DNA from: CADEED01 sp043747835
GTDB taxonomy: Bacteria > Pseudomonadota > Gammaproteobacteria > Steroidobacterales > Steroidobacteraceae
DNA length: 64,000 nucleotides
NCBI GenBank assembly: GCA_043747835.1
Contig: JAYTOK010000051.1
Span: 58,374-122,373, forward strand
Direction: 5' to 3'
Shown: positions 19,596 through 26,963 of the stretch, one piece after another
How the letters are laid out: every line of letters begins with the position of its first letter
How positions within the stretch are numbered: position 1 is the first letter of the stretch
The notes under the pieces: model-generated
What the model was told of the DNA's origin: nothing
The model's input: only the letters and a program-made list of their open reading frames with translations
Databases searched by the model: none
Made by a program: the position numbers and the translations under genes

Positions 19596-19682
19596 TGGGG
19601 ATATTCCCCGTTTCCTAGCAAAAGGGGAGGGACCTGCCGCAGGCCCGTCCCCTTTTGCTAGGAAACGGGGAATATCCCCATT
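19594..19682. repeat. Long REP-like palindrome R5 (44-1-44 bp)
   Basis: Arms 19594-19637 and 19639-19682 pair with two mismatches around one C; the outer 35 bp are perfect. It contains GGGGATATTCCCCGTTTCC and AAAAGGGGA blocks. It exactly fills the gap between the MFS stop (19593-19595) and the patatin stop (19682-19684), overlapping both, and should terminate transcription from either side. Confidence 0.88.
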
Positions 19683-22600
19683 TACTTCGCGCACTCCTGC
19701 TTCGGCTCCGCCGGCCGCGTCGCGGTCGGACCCAACTCCTGGATCACCCGCTCCCACGCCTCGACCTGAAAATCCGGCCGCGGAGCGCGCGTCTTGCGAT
19801 CGTCATCGAATCCGCAGGTCCAGCGTGCCACTCGCTGCACGTCGGGCGTCCAGCCGTCCTTCTCGACCGCCGCGATGGGCTTTCCGTTCGCGGCCTGCAT
19901 CTCGAGGTCGATGCGCGCGGCTTTGGCGCACATCAACTCCTGCGTGTCGAACATCGCGCGCAGCGTGCGCATGGCTTCCGGGCGATCCAGGATCACGTTG
20001 TCGACGTACTTGGCGCGCTTCCAGAACGCCTCATCGGGCTGGCGCGCGAGGTGCGGATTGGATACCTCGATGCGCGGCGCGAACATCCAGTGCGTGCCGA
20101 AGCCGCCACGCGAGCGGAACGCGACCGGCAGCGGTAGATAGTGCACGCGCAACTCGCCCTGGTGTGCGCAGACGAGCGAGCGCACTTCGTCGAGCAGCAT
20201 CTGCGTGAGCCCCGCGTTGATGCGTTCCTTCGAGCCGCCGGTCGCCGCCCCGATGCCGCGATCGTCGCTGTAGTCGTAGTCGATCGCTGAGGCTTCGAGC
20301 GCGAGCACGTGGATGTCAGCCACCTCCGCCTCCGGCGGCAGCTCACGCAGCGTGCCGCGCAGAGCGAACAGTGCCGACGCCAGGCCGAGATTCTCGGTCG
20401 CGCCACCGTCTGTGACGAAGTACGAACGCGGGCAGGTCTCACGCTCCTCTTGCGAATCCAGCCACACGTGCGCGTTCGAGAACACGGGCGGAAAGTTCGC
20501 GGTCAGCGCGGACGCCGCCGCGAGCTCGACGGTGCCGCTGTTGACGATGTGGTACGGCAACAGCATGTCGGGCGCGTCCTCGGTGCGCTTCGGAAAGCCC
20601 GTGAGGTTCGTGAGATTCGTGAAGATCAGCCGACCGCCCGCGAGATTCGCATACGGCCGCGACTCCTCCGAACACGAACGCTTCGCGCCGTCCCGCGGCG
20701 CGGCGACTCGCTGGAACAGGATTTGCGAGTCGTTGTACGGGTGTCCGCTGATCGACGAGTTCAGGATCAGCGACGGCCCCTCGATCTGACCGAACGTGAA
20801 CGCGTTGACGTCTTCGTCGAACGCGCGCCGCGAGAAGCTTTCCTTGAGCAGCACGCCCAGCGACTCTTCTCGCAGGATGCGGATCTCGCCGATGCCTTCG
20901 AGCACGTCTTCGATATAGGGCTCCACAGTCGCCTTCACATAGCGGAACCACGGGTTCTTCTCGTCGAGCGACGGTTTTGTGGCGACGAGCGCCTTGTACC
21001 GGCTCGCGAACATCGCGGAAGATGCACCGCCTCCCGAGACACCCGACAGCAGGACGACATCATCCGTGCGGTCGAGCTCCGAGATCCCCGCGAGCGCGAC
21101 CGCCGTGTAGACCGCGGCGCGCGTGCCGCCGCCCGAAGCCGCGACGACGAGCGCCTGACGCGATTCGCCCGACGTCACGACGAGCCGGCTGGCCAGGGGA
21201 TCCGCCGCGACCGGCGCCGCTGGAATTGGCGGAAGTTCGCCGGGCGCCACCGCGTACTGCGTTGGCGTCGTCTCCTGGCTCGGTACTTCCGACTTGATCG
21301 CCTTGACCGCGACCATCGGCGCGACGTCGCTGACATTCGGCGTCAACCAGTTCCAGGCGACGATGAACGCGACGATGAGGACCCCGTTGATCAGGTTGTA
21401 GTAGAGAGAGAGCCGCCGCTCGATGTCGCGCGTGCGCTCGGTGCCCTGGTCGATCTTCGGCGCCAGCACTTCGAACAGCTCCGCGAATCCGTAGGTCGTG
21501 AACGCGTGATCCTTTGGAAGCTCATCGGGCTTCGGGTCGTGGCGTCGGAACCAGCCGTGCGCGCAGAGGCGGCCCGTGCCGTGCACCGCGAAATAGCGAC
21601 CGTTCGCCTCCGCCCACGAACCGGTCAGCTTCTCGCACTCGATGTGCCCGCGACAGGCCTGCTCCTCATCGCCGACGATCGCGAGCAGCTCTTCCGCCAG
21701 CCAGCGGTTGATCCAGTACTCGAAGAACCACACCGCCGCGTAACACATGATGACGACGATCGCGAGAACACCCATCGGCGCGGAATCCATCACCGTCGTC
21801 ACGTACTGCACTTTGAAATGCCGCGCGAGCGCGATGACGATGACCAGCACGGAAACGACCAGCGGCGTGCCGACCAGGAACCAGCGATCGACGTATGTCA
21901 GCACCTGCGCGAGGCGCCTCGACAGCGATGCGTACATCACGAGGATGGCGCTCACGAGCATGAAAGCGTACGTGTAGTAAGGCGCGCTCACGGGCGCGAG
22001 GAACACCACGAACGCCGGCAGCAGCAGGAAGTGCAGCAGGTGTCGCTCCAGACCGTTGATGAACGCGGCCCAGAGCCGGACACCGGTCACCTCCGGAACG
22101 TCAGGCTCGTTGTGCAGGAGATCGTGAGATTTGAGCGCCTCGCGATATTGCTGGGCGTAGTTGCGCCGGAACTTGATGAACATCAGATGCGCGAGCCAGC
22201 GCGCGGCGAGCGCGGTCACGAGCAGGATGGCGACTGCCAGCACGTAGATGTGCGGATAGAAGCCGCCAACCGCCTCGCTTGGACGATCGGCCGCGAAGAT
22301 CCAAAGCGTGGCGATGACGATCGACAGCAACGCGAAGCTCGCGAGAAAGACCTTGAATGCGCTGTGTCGGCCCCAGCGTCCCCAGATCCAGAAGCCGCCG
22401 CCCACGAGCACCAGCAATGCGCCGGCCTGCGCGAGGATGTACCCGTGGTGCGAGGCTTGCGTGCAGCTCTCGAGGTCCAGAGGCTTCGCGAGCCAGTCCG
22501 CGCCCAGCGCTGCCGTGGGCAAGGCCAGGACGATGGAGCCCATGAACAGGACGTAAGCCGCGACGGCGAGTCCGAGGATTTCCCACCTTCCGAGGAATGG

Positions 22601-23137
22601 CAACGACACGGCGATGCGCGTCGCATTTCCGACGTAGCGCTCGGCGAACGCGCCGCCGATCGGTCGCACCCACGTCGCGATCTTTGTCAGAGATGCCGTC
22701 GCCTTCGAAAGACGTTCACGCCGGCGCTGCAGGTCCGGGTCGGTGGCGCATGCGCGATCCGCGCGGAACTCCGTCTGGCGGCGTATGCGATCGAGCGACG
22801 CATTGAACGTGAACAGCATGCCGAACGCGGAGAGCACGACGAACGCGACCCCGAGTCCGATGCGGAAGTTCTGCGCGAAGCCCGCGTCGCCTTTCGAGCA
22901 CATCGCGTCGAGCGTGGGCCCGAGAACGCAGAACGCGCCGACGGCGATGAAGAGCAGGAAAGCGCCGTTGAGCCAACCGCGCCGCAGCGCGAGCGAGTTC
23001 TTGTCGTCGAGCGTGACGCTGCCGATGCGGTTGACGTTGAATTCCCAACGTCGCCACATGCTGTCGAGGATGAATGGAACGTCCTGAAAGAGCGCACGAC
23101 GCACCGGCCCGACTACCGGCCTCTCCCGATCGCTCAT
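19682..23137 (-). CDS. Membrane patatin-like phospholipase (1151 aa)
   Basis: The N-terminal ~620 residues carry many membrane helices in two blocks (about 45-120 and 165-460, plus one near 600) separated by cytosolic loops. The C-terminal third is a patatin domain: oxyanion loop ALVVAASGGGTRAA (near 664), nucleophile elbow LSGVSGGG (Ser near 700) and the catalytic Asp in VTDGGATENLG (near 911). It should be a Ser-Asp lipid acyl hydrolase tethered to the inner membrane. The length is far above usual bacterial patatins (300-750). It is monocistronic and convergent with the MFS gene. Confidence 0.85.
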   Translation of the reverse strand: MSDRERPVVGPVRRALFQDVPFILDSMWRRWEFNVNRIGSVTLDDKNSLALRRGWLNGAFLLFIAVGAFCVLGPTLDAMCSKGDAGFAQNFRIGLGVAFVVLSAFGMLFTFNASLDRIRRQTEFRADRACATDPDLQRRRERLSKATASLTKIATWVRPIGGAFAERYVGNATRIAVSLPFLGRWEILGLAVAAYVLFMGSIVLALPTAALGADWLAKPLDLESCTQASHHGYILAQAGALLVLVGGGFWIWGRWGRHSAFKVFLASFALLSIVIATLWIFAADRPSEAVGGFYPHIYVLAVAILLVTALAARWLAHLMFIKFRRNYAQQYREALKSHDLLHNEPDVPEVTGVRLWAAFINGLERHLLHFLLLPAFVVFLAPVSAPYYTYAFMLVSAILVMYASLSRRLAQVLTYVDRWFLVGTPLVVSVLVIVIALARHFKVQYVTTVMDSAPMGVLAIVVIMCYAAVWFFEYWINRWLAEELLAIVGDEEQACRGHIECEKLTGSWAEANGRYFAVHGTGRLCAHGWFRRHDPKPDELPKDHAFTTYGFAELFEVLAPKIDQGTERTRDIERRLSLYYNLINGVLIVAFIVAWNWLTPNVSDVAPMVAVKAIKSEVPSQETTPTQYAVAPGELPPIPAAPVAADPLASRLVVTSGESRQALVVAASGGGTRAAVYTAVALAGISELDRTDDVVLLSGVSGGGASSAMFASRYKALVATKPSLDEKNPWFRYVKATVEPYIEDVLEGIGEIRILREESLGVLLKESFSRRAFDEDVNAFTFGQIEGPSLILNSSISGHPYNDSQILFQRVAAPRDGAKRSCSEESRPYANLAGGRLIFTNLTNLTGFPKRTEDAPDMLLPYHIVNSGTVELAAASALTANFPPVFSNAHVWLDSQEERETCPRSYFVTDGGATENLGLASALFALRGTLRELPPEAEVADIHVLALEASAIDYDYSDDRGIGAATGGSKERINAGLTQMLLDEVRSLVCAHQGELRVHYLPLPVAFRSRGGFGTHWMFAPRIEVSNPHLARQPDEAFWKRAKYVDNVILDRPEAMRTLRAMFDTQELMCAKAARIDLEMQAANGKPIAAVEKDGWTPDVQRVARWTCGFDDDRKTRAPRPDFQVEAWERVIQELGPTATRPAEPKQECAK

Positions 23138-23190
23138 GTCCTTCCCCTGCGAGTTATCGTTCTTTGCGGGGGACTATAGAGGGTGAGGCG

Positions 23191-23661
23191 CTAGACCGCG
23201 ACCTTGCTGCGCGTCACCGGCTCCAGCGCGTACGGCTCGTACCCTTTCGCGTAACTCAACGGGCGGCCGGAGAAATCGGCCTGCGGCTTTCTCACGTGAC
23301 CGACGTCGACAGTGTTCTCGATCGAGAAGGCCGCACCCTCTTTCGAAATCGAGAGCCACTTCGATCCCTTGTACGGCAGCGGGATCTTCTTCGAACGGCA
23401 GTAGTTGATGATCGCCGCGGCAAGCTCGTTGATGTCGAAGTGCCGCCACTCGATCACGCTCTCGTCCGGCATCAGCACCGCGACGTGCATGCCGCGCTGG
23501 CCGGCATTCAGATCGTGCACGAGCTCTGCCTGCACGACTTCGCCACGCGACAACAGGCCATACGAACGGCGGTCGTACTGCACGACGGCGTCGAGCACGG
23601 TCTGCAGTGGCAGCACCAGCTCGCGCTTCTCTCTTATGGCCGAGTCGGACGACATGACCAT
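23191..23661 (-). CDS. Conserved-looking hypothetical protein (156 aa)
   Basis: No family is recognised. The start is either of two adjacent Met (MVMSSDS). The protein is soluble, mixed alpha/beta, with a segment VVQAELVHDLNAGQRGMHVA and VLMPDESVIEWRHFDINELA that read like beta strands followed by a helix, then IINYCRSKKIPLPYKGSKWL. No signal peptide or membrane helix. It lies head-to-tail before the patatin gene (53-bp gap), so it could share a transcript with it. An inverted repeat, TGGACCC...GGGTCCA, lies just upstream of its start. Confidence 0.65.
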   Translation of the reverse strand: MVMSSDSAIREKRELVLPLQTVLDAVVQYDRRSYGLLSRGEVVQAELVHDLNAGQRGMHVAVLMPDESVIEWRHFDINELAAAIINYCRSKKIPLPYKGSKWLSISKEGAAFSIENTVDVGHVRKPQADFSGRPLSYAKGYEPYALEPVTRSKVAV

Positions 23662-23922
23662 AAGGTTAGATGGACCCGGGAAAACACCTAGTGCGGGTCC
23701 ACAATAACGGCCTTGTTAAATGTGAGATGTGGCCGTTTTGTGAGCAAAGTCTTGCCGCTTGCTGTTATGGCAACTCGGCTGTCGACTGCGTCACCTCGCT
23801 GTTTACCTAACTTCTCTCCCGTTATCCCTGAGTCACACTCTTACGCGAGCTCCTGTGAGCACCGCACACATTCCGCGCCGTTCGATTGCTGGCGCGGAAC
23901 TTCACGCCTAGTTTCGGTAGCC

Positions 23923-24645
23923 ATGAGTACCGCCGCCATCAAACGCGCTTCAGCGCTCTTCACATTAGTCGCCTGCCTCGCTGCCGGCTCCGCGGTTGCC
24001 CAGGTAGGCCCCATTCAACCCGTGCTCGTGCTCGAGGACGGCAAGAACGAGACGTCGCACAAGCGTCCCGATCTGCCGGAAAATCTCTCGATTCCGCTCG
24101 ATGTATTCGTCGGCGCCGATGGCGTCGTCACGAGCGCCGTGGTCACGGAATCATCCAAAAACCTCGTCGCCGATCAACTCGCGGCGCAGGTGATGCGCGA
24201 GAAGAAGTTTCTGCCGGCGCTCGATGCGAACGGCAAGCCCACCACCGGCATGGCTCGCGTGACCGTCGCCATGTTCAAGCGCGGCACCGCCAAGGTCGTG
24301 AAGGTAGTCGTGAAACCGCCGGCGATGAACGCCGAGACGGATCGCGTGCGCAAAATGATGTGCGCGGACTTCCTCTGGGAAGTCGACCGCCTCAAGAAGC
24401 AGGCAGACGTGAACGACGCGAGCTACGAAGTGATGCCGTACACGTCCGCGCGCATGTACATGCAGCAGAAGCGCGTGCCCGACGAAGTGCAGGAGAAGTT
24501 CTGGGACACATGGCCGAAGGCGATGAAGACCGTCGTCGCGGCGTGCGAAAAGGACGAGCTCAAGTTCTTTTATGCCGAGGTTCTCGTGCCCGCGCTGGAT
24601 GGCGTGATCCCGGCGACGGAGAGCATGGCGGCGAGCGTCGAGTAA
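23923..24645 (+). CDS. Periplasmic TonB-C-like protein
   Basis: The ATG at 23923 is preferred over the long upstream frame because it yields a signal peptide (cleavage near AVA-QV). The 240-residue product has an IPLDVFVGADGVVTSAVVTE segment and later QVMREKKFLPALDANGKP with GMARVTV, a pattern typical of TonB C-terminal domains (energy-transducer fold). Unlike true TonB, there is no membrane anchor followed by a Pro-rich linker, so it may be a secreted stand-alone domain. A helical C-terminal region follows (about 120-240). A terminator follows. Confidence 0.7.
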   Translation: MSTAAIKRASALFTLVACLAAGSAVAQVGPIQPVLVLEDGKNETSHKRPDLPENLSIPLDVFVGADGVVTSAVVTESSKNLVADQLAAQVMREKKFLPALDANGKPTTGMARVTVAMFKRGTAKVVKVVVKPPAMNAETDRVRKMMCADFLWEVDRLKKQADVNDASYEVMPYTSARMYMQQKRVPDEVQEKFWDTWPKAMKTVVAACEKDELKFFYAEVLVPALDGVIPATESMAASVE

Positions 24646-24670
24646 GCCACTAACAAAGACTGTGGAGGAG

Positions 24671-24702
24671 AACGCCGCGCCCGGATGGGTGCGGCGTTTT
24701 TA
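24671..24702 (+). terminator. Rho-independent terminator
   Basis: An 8-bp stem AACGCCGC/GCGGCGTT (24671-24678 with 24691-24698) with a 12-nt loop and a T-rich tail, 26 bases after the TonB-like gene. It also lies just past the stop of the convergent DUF1801 gene. Confidence 0.75.
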
Positions 24703-24711
24703 TTTGGGAAA

Positions 24712-25296
24712 CTATTTCTTCTTCGCGCCCGTCTTCCGCTTCGGTTTAGCCTTCGCTTTGGCTTTGGACCGGGCTTTGGTCTTTGGCTTGGCTTTCGTCT
24801 TTGCCTTTGGCTTCGCCTTTGCTTTCGGCTTCGCCTTGGCTTTTGCCTTTGCCTTTGCCTTTGCCTTTGCCTTTGCCTTCGGCTTTACCGCGACCTTCAC
24901 CTTCTCCGCCTTCTGCTTCGCGATATACGCGTGGCGCTCGCCGACCATGTCCCAGATGTTCGTGCCGGCCTCCGCCAGCCAGTTCGCCATCTGCGCCTCA
25001 TCGATCTGCGCCGGGTCGGTGTATTGAATCTGACCGACGTGGAAACTGCCCGACGCCTCGAGCCCGGGTTGCTTAAAGTTCTGGCCGTTCCAGAACATCA
25101 GCACGATGCCGGTCTTGCGGATGTCGTAGCCGACGACCGCGTTCTCGCCAACGAACCAGACGGGGATGGCATGCCAGAGCTTCGAGCTCGCCTGCGGCAG
25201 GTTTTTGTCGATGGTCTCGCGCAGCTTTGCGCAGACGGCGACGAGATTGGGGTCGAGGCCGTCGGCGAAGTTGTCGATGGTGTCCGTCGTGCTCAT
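24712..25296 (-). CDS. DUF1801-domain protein with a Lys/Ala histone-H1-like tail
   Basis: 194 residues. Residues 1-115 match DUF1801 (YdhG-like): LRETIDKNLPQASSKLWHAI, VWFVGENAVVGYDIRKTGIV and MFWNGQNFKQPGLEASG. The last ~70 residues are almost only Lys, Ala and Pro in KAKAKAKPK repeats, like histone H1 or bacterial HU/AlgP-type tails that bind DNA non-specifically. The tail is encoded partly by a GCCTTT hexamer array. DUF1801 function is unknown; the fusion suggests delivery of the domain to the nucleoid. No signal peptide. Confidence 0.8.
   Translation of the reverse strand: MSTTDTIDNFADGLDPNLVAVCAKLRETIDKNLPQASSKLWHAIPVWFVGENAVVGYDIRKTGIVLMFWNGQNFKQPGLEASGSFHVGQIQYTDPAQIDEAQMANWLAEAGTNIWDMVGERHAYIAKQKAEKVKVAVKPKAKAKAKAKAKAKAKAKPKAKAKPKAKTKAKPKTKARSKAKAKAKPKRKTGAKKK
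24845..24880. repeat. Hexanucleotide array (GCCTTT)5 + GCCTTC
   Basis: A perfect six-base tandem array, coding AAGGC-phase Lys-Ala dipeptides on the minus strand; looser copies continue on both sides (about 24740-24900). Because the period is 6, slippage would change tail length without a frameshift. Confidence 0.85.
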
Positions 25297-25367
25297 GGTA
25301 ATTCCTGGGTTGGGGATGCAACGTTACCTGCCTTCGACCCGTCTATGAAGATCCAAGGGAGGTTCTC

Positions 25368-26495
25368 ATGACGCTTTCTCGACGCGCTCTGTTCCTCGCG
25401 ACCGCCGCCGTTGCCAGCACGGCCTACGCGAGCAAGGCGGACAAGAAATCCATCGACGCGGCGCGAGTCGCGGTGCGCGAGGTGCTGGCGGCCAACGCCG
25501 TACCCGCGTTTTCGGTCGCCGTCGCTCGCGGGAACGAGATAGTTTGGGCGGAAGCCTTTGGCAAGGCGGATCTCGAGCTGGATGTCACGGCAACTCCGTC
25601 GCATCGGTTTCGTCTCGGCAGCGTCTCGAAAGTCGTCGTGGCGACTAGCGCCGGGATACTCGCGGCACGCGGCGTGGTCGATCTCGACGCGCCGATTTCC
25701 CGGTACCTGCCAGATCTCCCCGAACAGCATCGCGCAACGTCGCTGCGCCAGCTCCTCACGCATCGCGGCGGAATCCGTCACTACCAGCCCAAAGACGAGT
25801 CGCTCGAGGCGCCGGGCCCGATCGATCGCCGCTCGTACAAGGACAATGCCGAGATTCTCGCCGTGTTCATCAACGACCCATTGATCGCGAAGCCGGGGGA
25901 AACGGTAGCGTACAGCACGTTCGGCTACACGCTCGTGTCACTCGTGCTGGAGAGCGCCGCCCAGCTACCGTTCCTCGACCTTATCCAGCGCGAGATCGCG
26001 ACTCCGCTCGGGCTCGCGTCCCTGTGTGGGGACGCGCCGTCGAGCATCGTGCCGAACCGCGTCAGCGGCTATCACCCCGGAGACAAGGCGAAGTGGGCCA
26101 TTCCGCCGATCGTCGGCCCGTACGCGAACGCGCCACCGGCGAACCCGATGTACAAGTGGGCTGGCGGCGGGTTGTTAGCCACGCCGACGGACATCGCGCG
26201 TTTCGGCGCGGCGCATCTGGCGCCCGGGAAGATCGCGCAGGCCGCACTCGATCTGCTGTTCACCGTGCAGACGGCAGCGACGCCGCAATCGCCGCCCTTG
26301 GGTCTCGGCTGGCGCATCGACGAGGATTCGGCGAAGCGTCAGCGCTGGCACCACGCAGGCTCGCAGAACGGTGCGCGCGCCGGCCTCGTCGTCTATCCGA
26401 AGGAGAAGCTCTCGATCGGGGTGGCGTCCAACCTGACGAGTGTCCCCGGGGATGTGAACAGCCTGAGCTCGAAGATCGCCGACGCCTTCGCCTAG
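25368..26495 (+). CDS. Exported class C beta-lactamase-like serine hydrolase
   Basis: 375 residues with a Tat-like N-terminus (SRRALFLATAAVAS). The serine-hydrolase motif SVSK (Ser85-Lys88), a YSTFGY motif in place of the usual Tyr-x-Asn, and HAGSQNG near 325 for the KTG-like element place it in the beta-lactamase/transpeptidase-like family (EstB, DD-peptidase). The change of Asn to Thr in the second motif argues against classical beta-lactamase activity; an esterase or D-aminopeptidase role is more likely. GGGAGG lies 6 bases upstream of the ATG. Its stop shares CTAG with the convergent ORF6N gene. Confidence 0.84.
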   Translation: MTLSRRALFLATAAVASTAYASKADKKSIDAARVAVREVLAANAVPAFSVAVARGNEIVWAEAFGKADLELDVTATPSHRFRLGSVSKVVVATSAGILAARGVVDLDAPISRYLPDLPEQHRATSLRQLLTHRGGIRHYQPKDESLEAPGPIDRRSYKDNAEILAVFINDPLIAKPGETVAYSTFGYTLVSLVLESAAQLPFLDLIQREIATPLGLASLCGDAPSSIVPNRVSGYHPGDKAKWAIPPIVGPYANAPPANPMYKWAGGGLLATPTDIARFGAAHLAPGKIAQAALDLLFTVQTAATPQSPPLGLGWRIDEDSAKRQRWHHAGSQNGARAGLVVYPKEKLSIGVASNLTSVPGDVNSLSSKIADAFA

Positions 26496-26803
26496 GCGGT
26501 CTGCATCTCGCCGCGGATCTCGGGCTGCAGTCGCAACGGCCGCAGCTTGAAATACGCCAGCGCCCCAGGCCCCTTCCTCGGAGTGACGAACTGCGACCTC
26601 GAGATTTCCCATTCCTGCTCGGTGAGCTCGACCAGGAAGTCTTCGGGGAATCGATCTCTATTGCGTCGAACAGCTTGGTTGAAGGCTTTCGTAGACACGC
26701 CGTAGAGCATCGCGAGTGTTTCGTCGAACAACACGCGCCCGCCACGAACTTCGAAGATTCGTGAAGTCAGATCGAGGGTCGAGGGCGTCGCGTCCTTTGT
26801 CAT
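26492..26803 (-). pseudogene. C-terminally truncated ORF6N-domain gene
   Basis: 103 residues. The first ~75 match the ORF6N domain found in phage antirepressors and related proteins: IFEVRGGRVLFDETLAMLYG, RRNRDRFPEDFLVELTEQE and SRSQFVT. Homology to the intact copy at 55296-55811 stops just after SRSQFVTPRKGPG; the usual FTEHGAIMAATVLNS segment is missing and an unrelated tail follows. So this is probably a truncated, perhaps non-functional copy. Truncation falls at the position where intact copies carry a palindrome. Confidence 0.65.
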
Positions 26804-26881
26804 TGAAGGAAGAGTGCCCCGATAGGCCTCGGGCGAATACTCCAGAAACTTGCGTGTTACTTCAGATTTGAGTGAAGGGCT

Positions 26882-26906
26882 CCAAGGTCACAATTTGTGA
26901 CCTTAG
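26882..26906. repeat. ORF6N-type 12-1-12 palindrome outside any gene
   Basis: AAGGTCACAA-T-TTGTGACCTT with flanks, one mismatch in 12 bp arms. On the minus strand it reads LRSQIVTLE, the conserved ORF6N peptide, so it is a relic or a mobile copy. A decayed second copy lies at about 26930-26953. Confidence 0.7.
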
Positions 26907-26963
26907 AGAATCGCGACCCTTCTATGTCCAAGGTCGCAATCTCCGAACTTGAACGAGCGACCG

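Noticed and set aside
20309..23179. 956-codon plus-strand open frame opposite the patatin gene
   Set aside because: Arg-rich, low-complexity antisense frame typical of high-GC DNA; the minus-strand patatin has full catalytic motifs.
23662..23922. Upstream extension of the TonB-like gene to 23713
   Set aside because: The extension lacks a ribosome site and would bury the signal peptide; the ATG at 23923 is better.
24845..24880. Phase-variation switch by the GCCTTT array
   Set aside because: Period 6 cannot shift the frame; only tail length would change.
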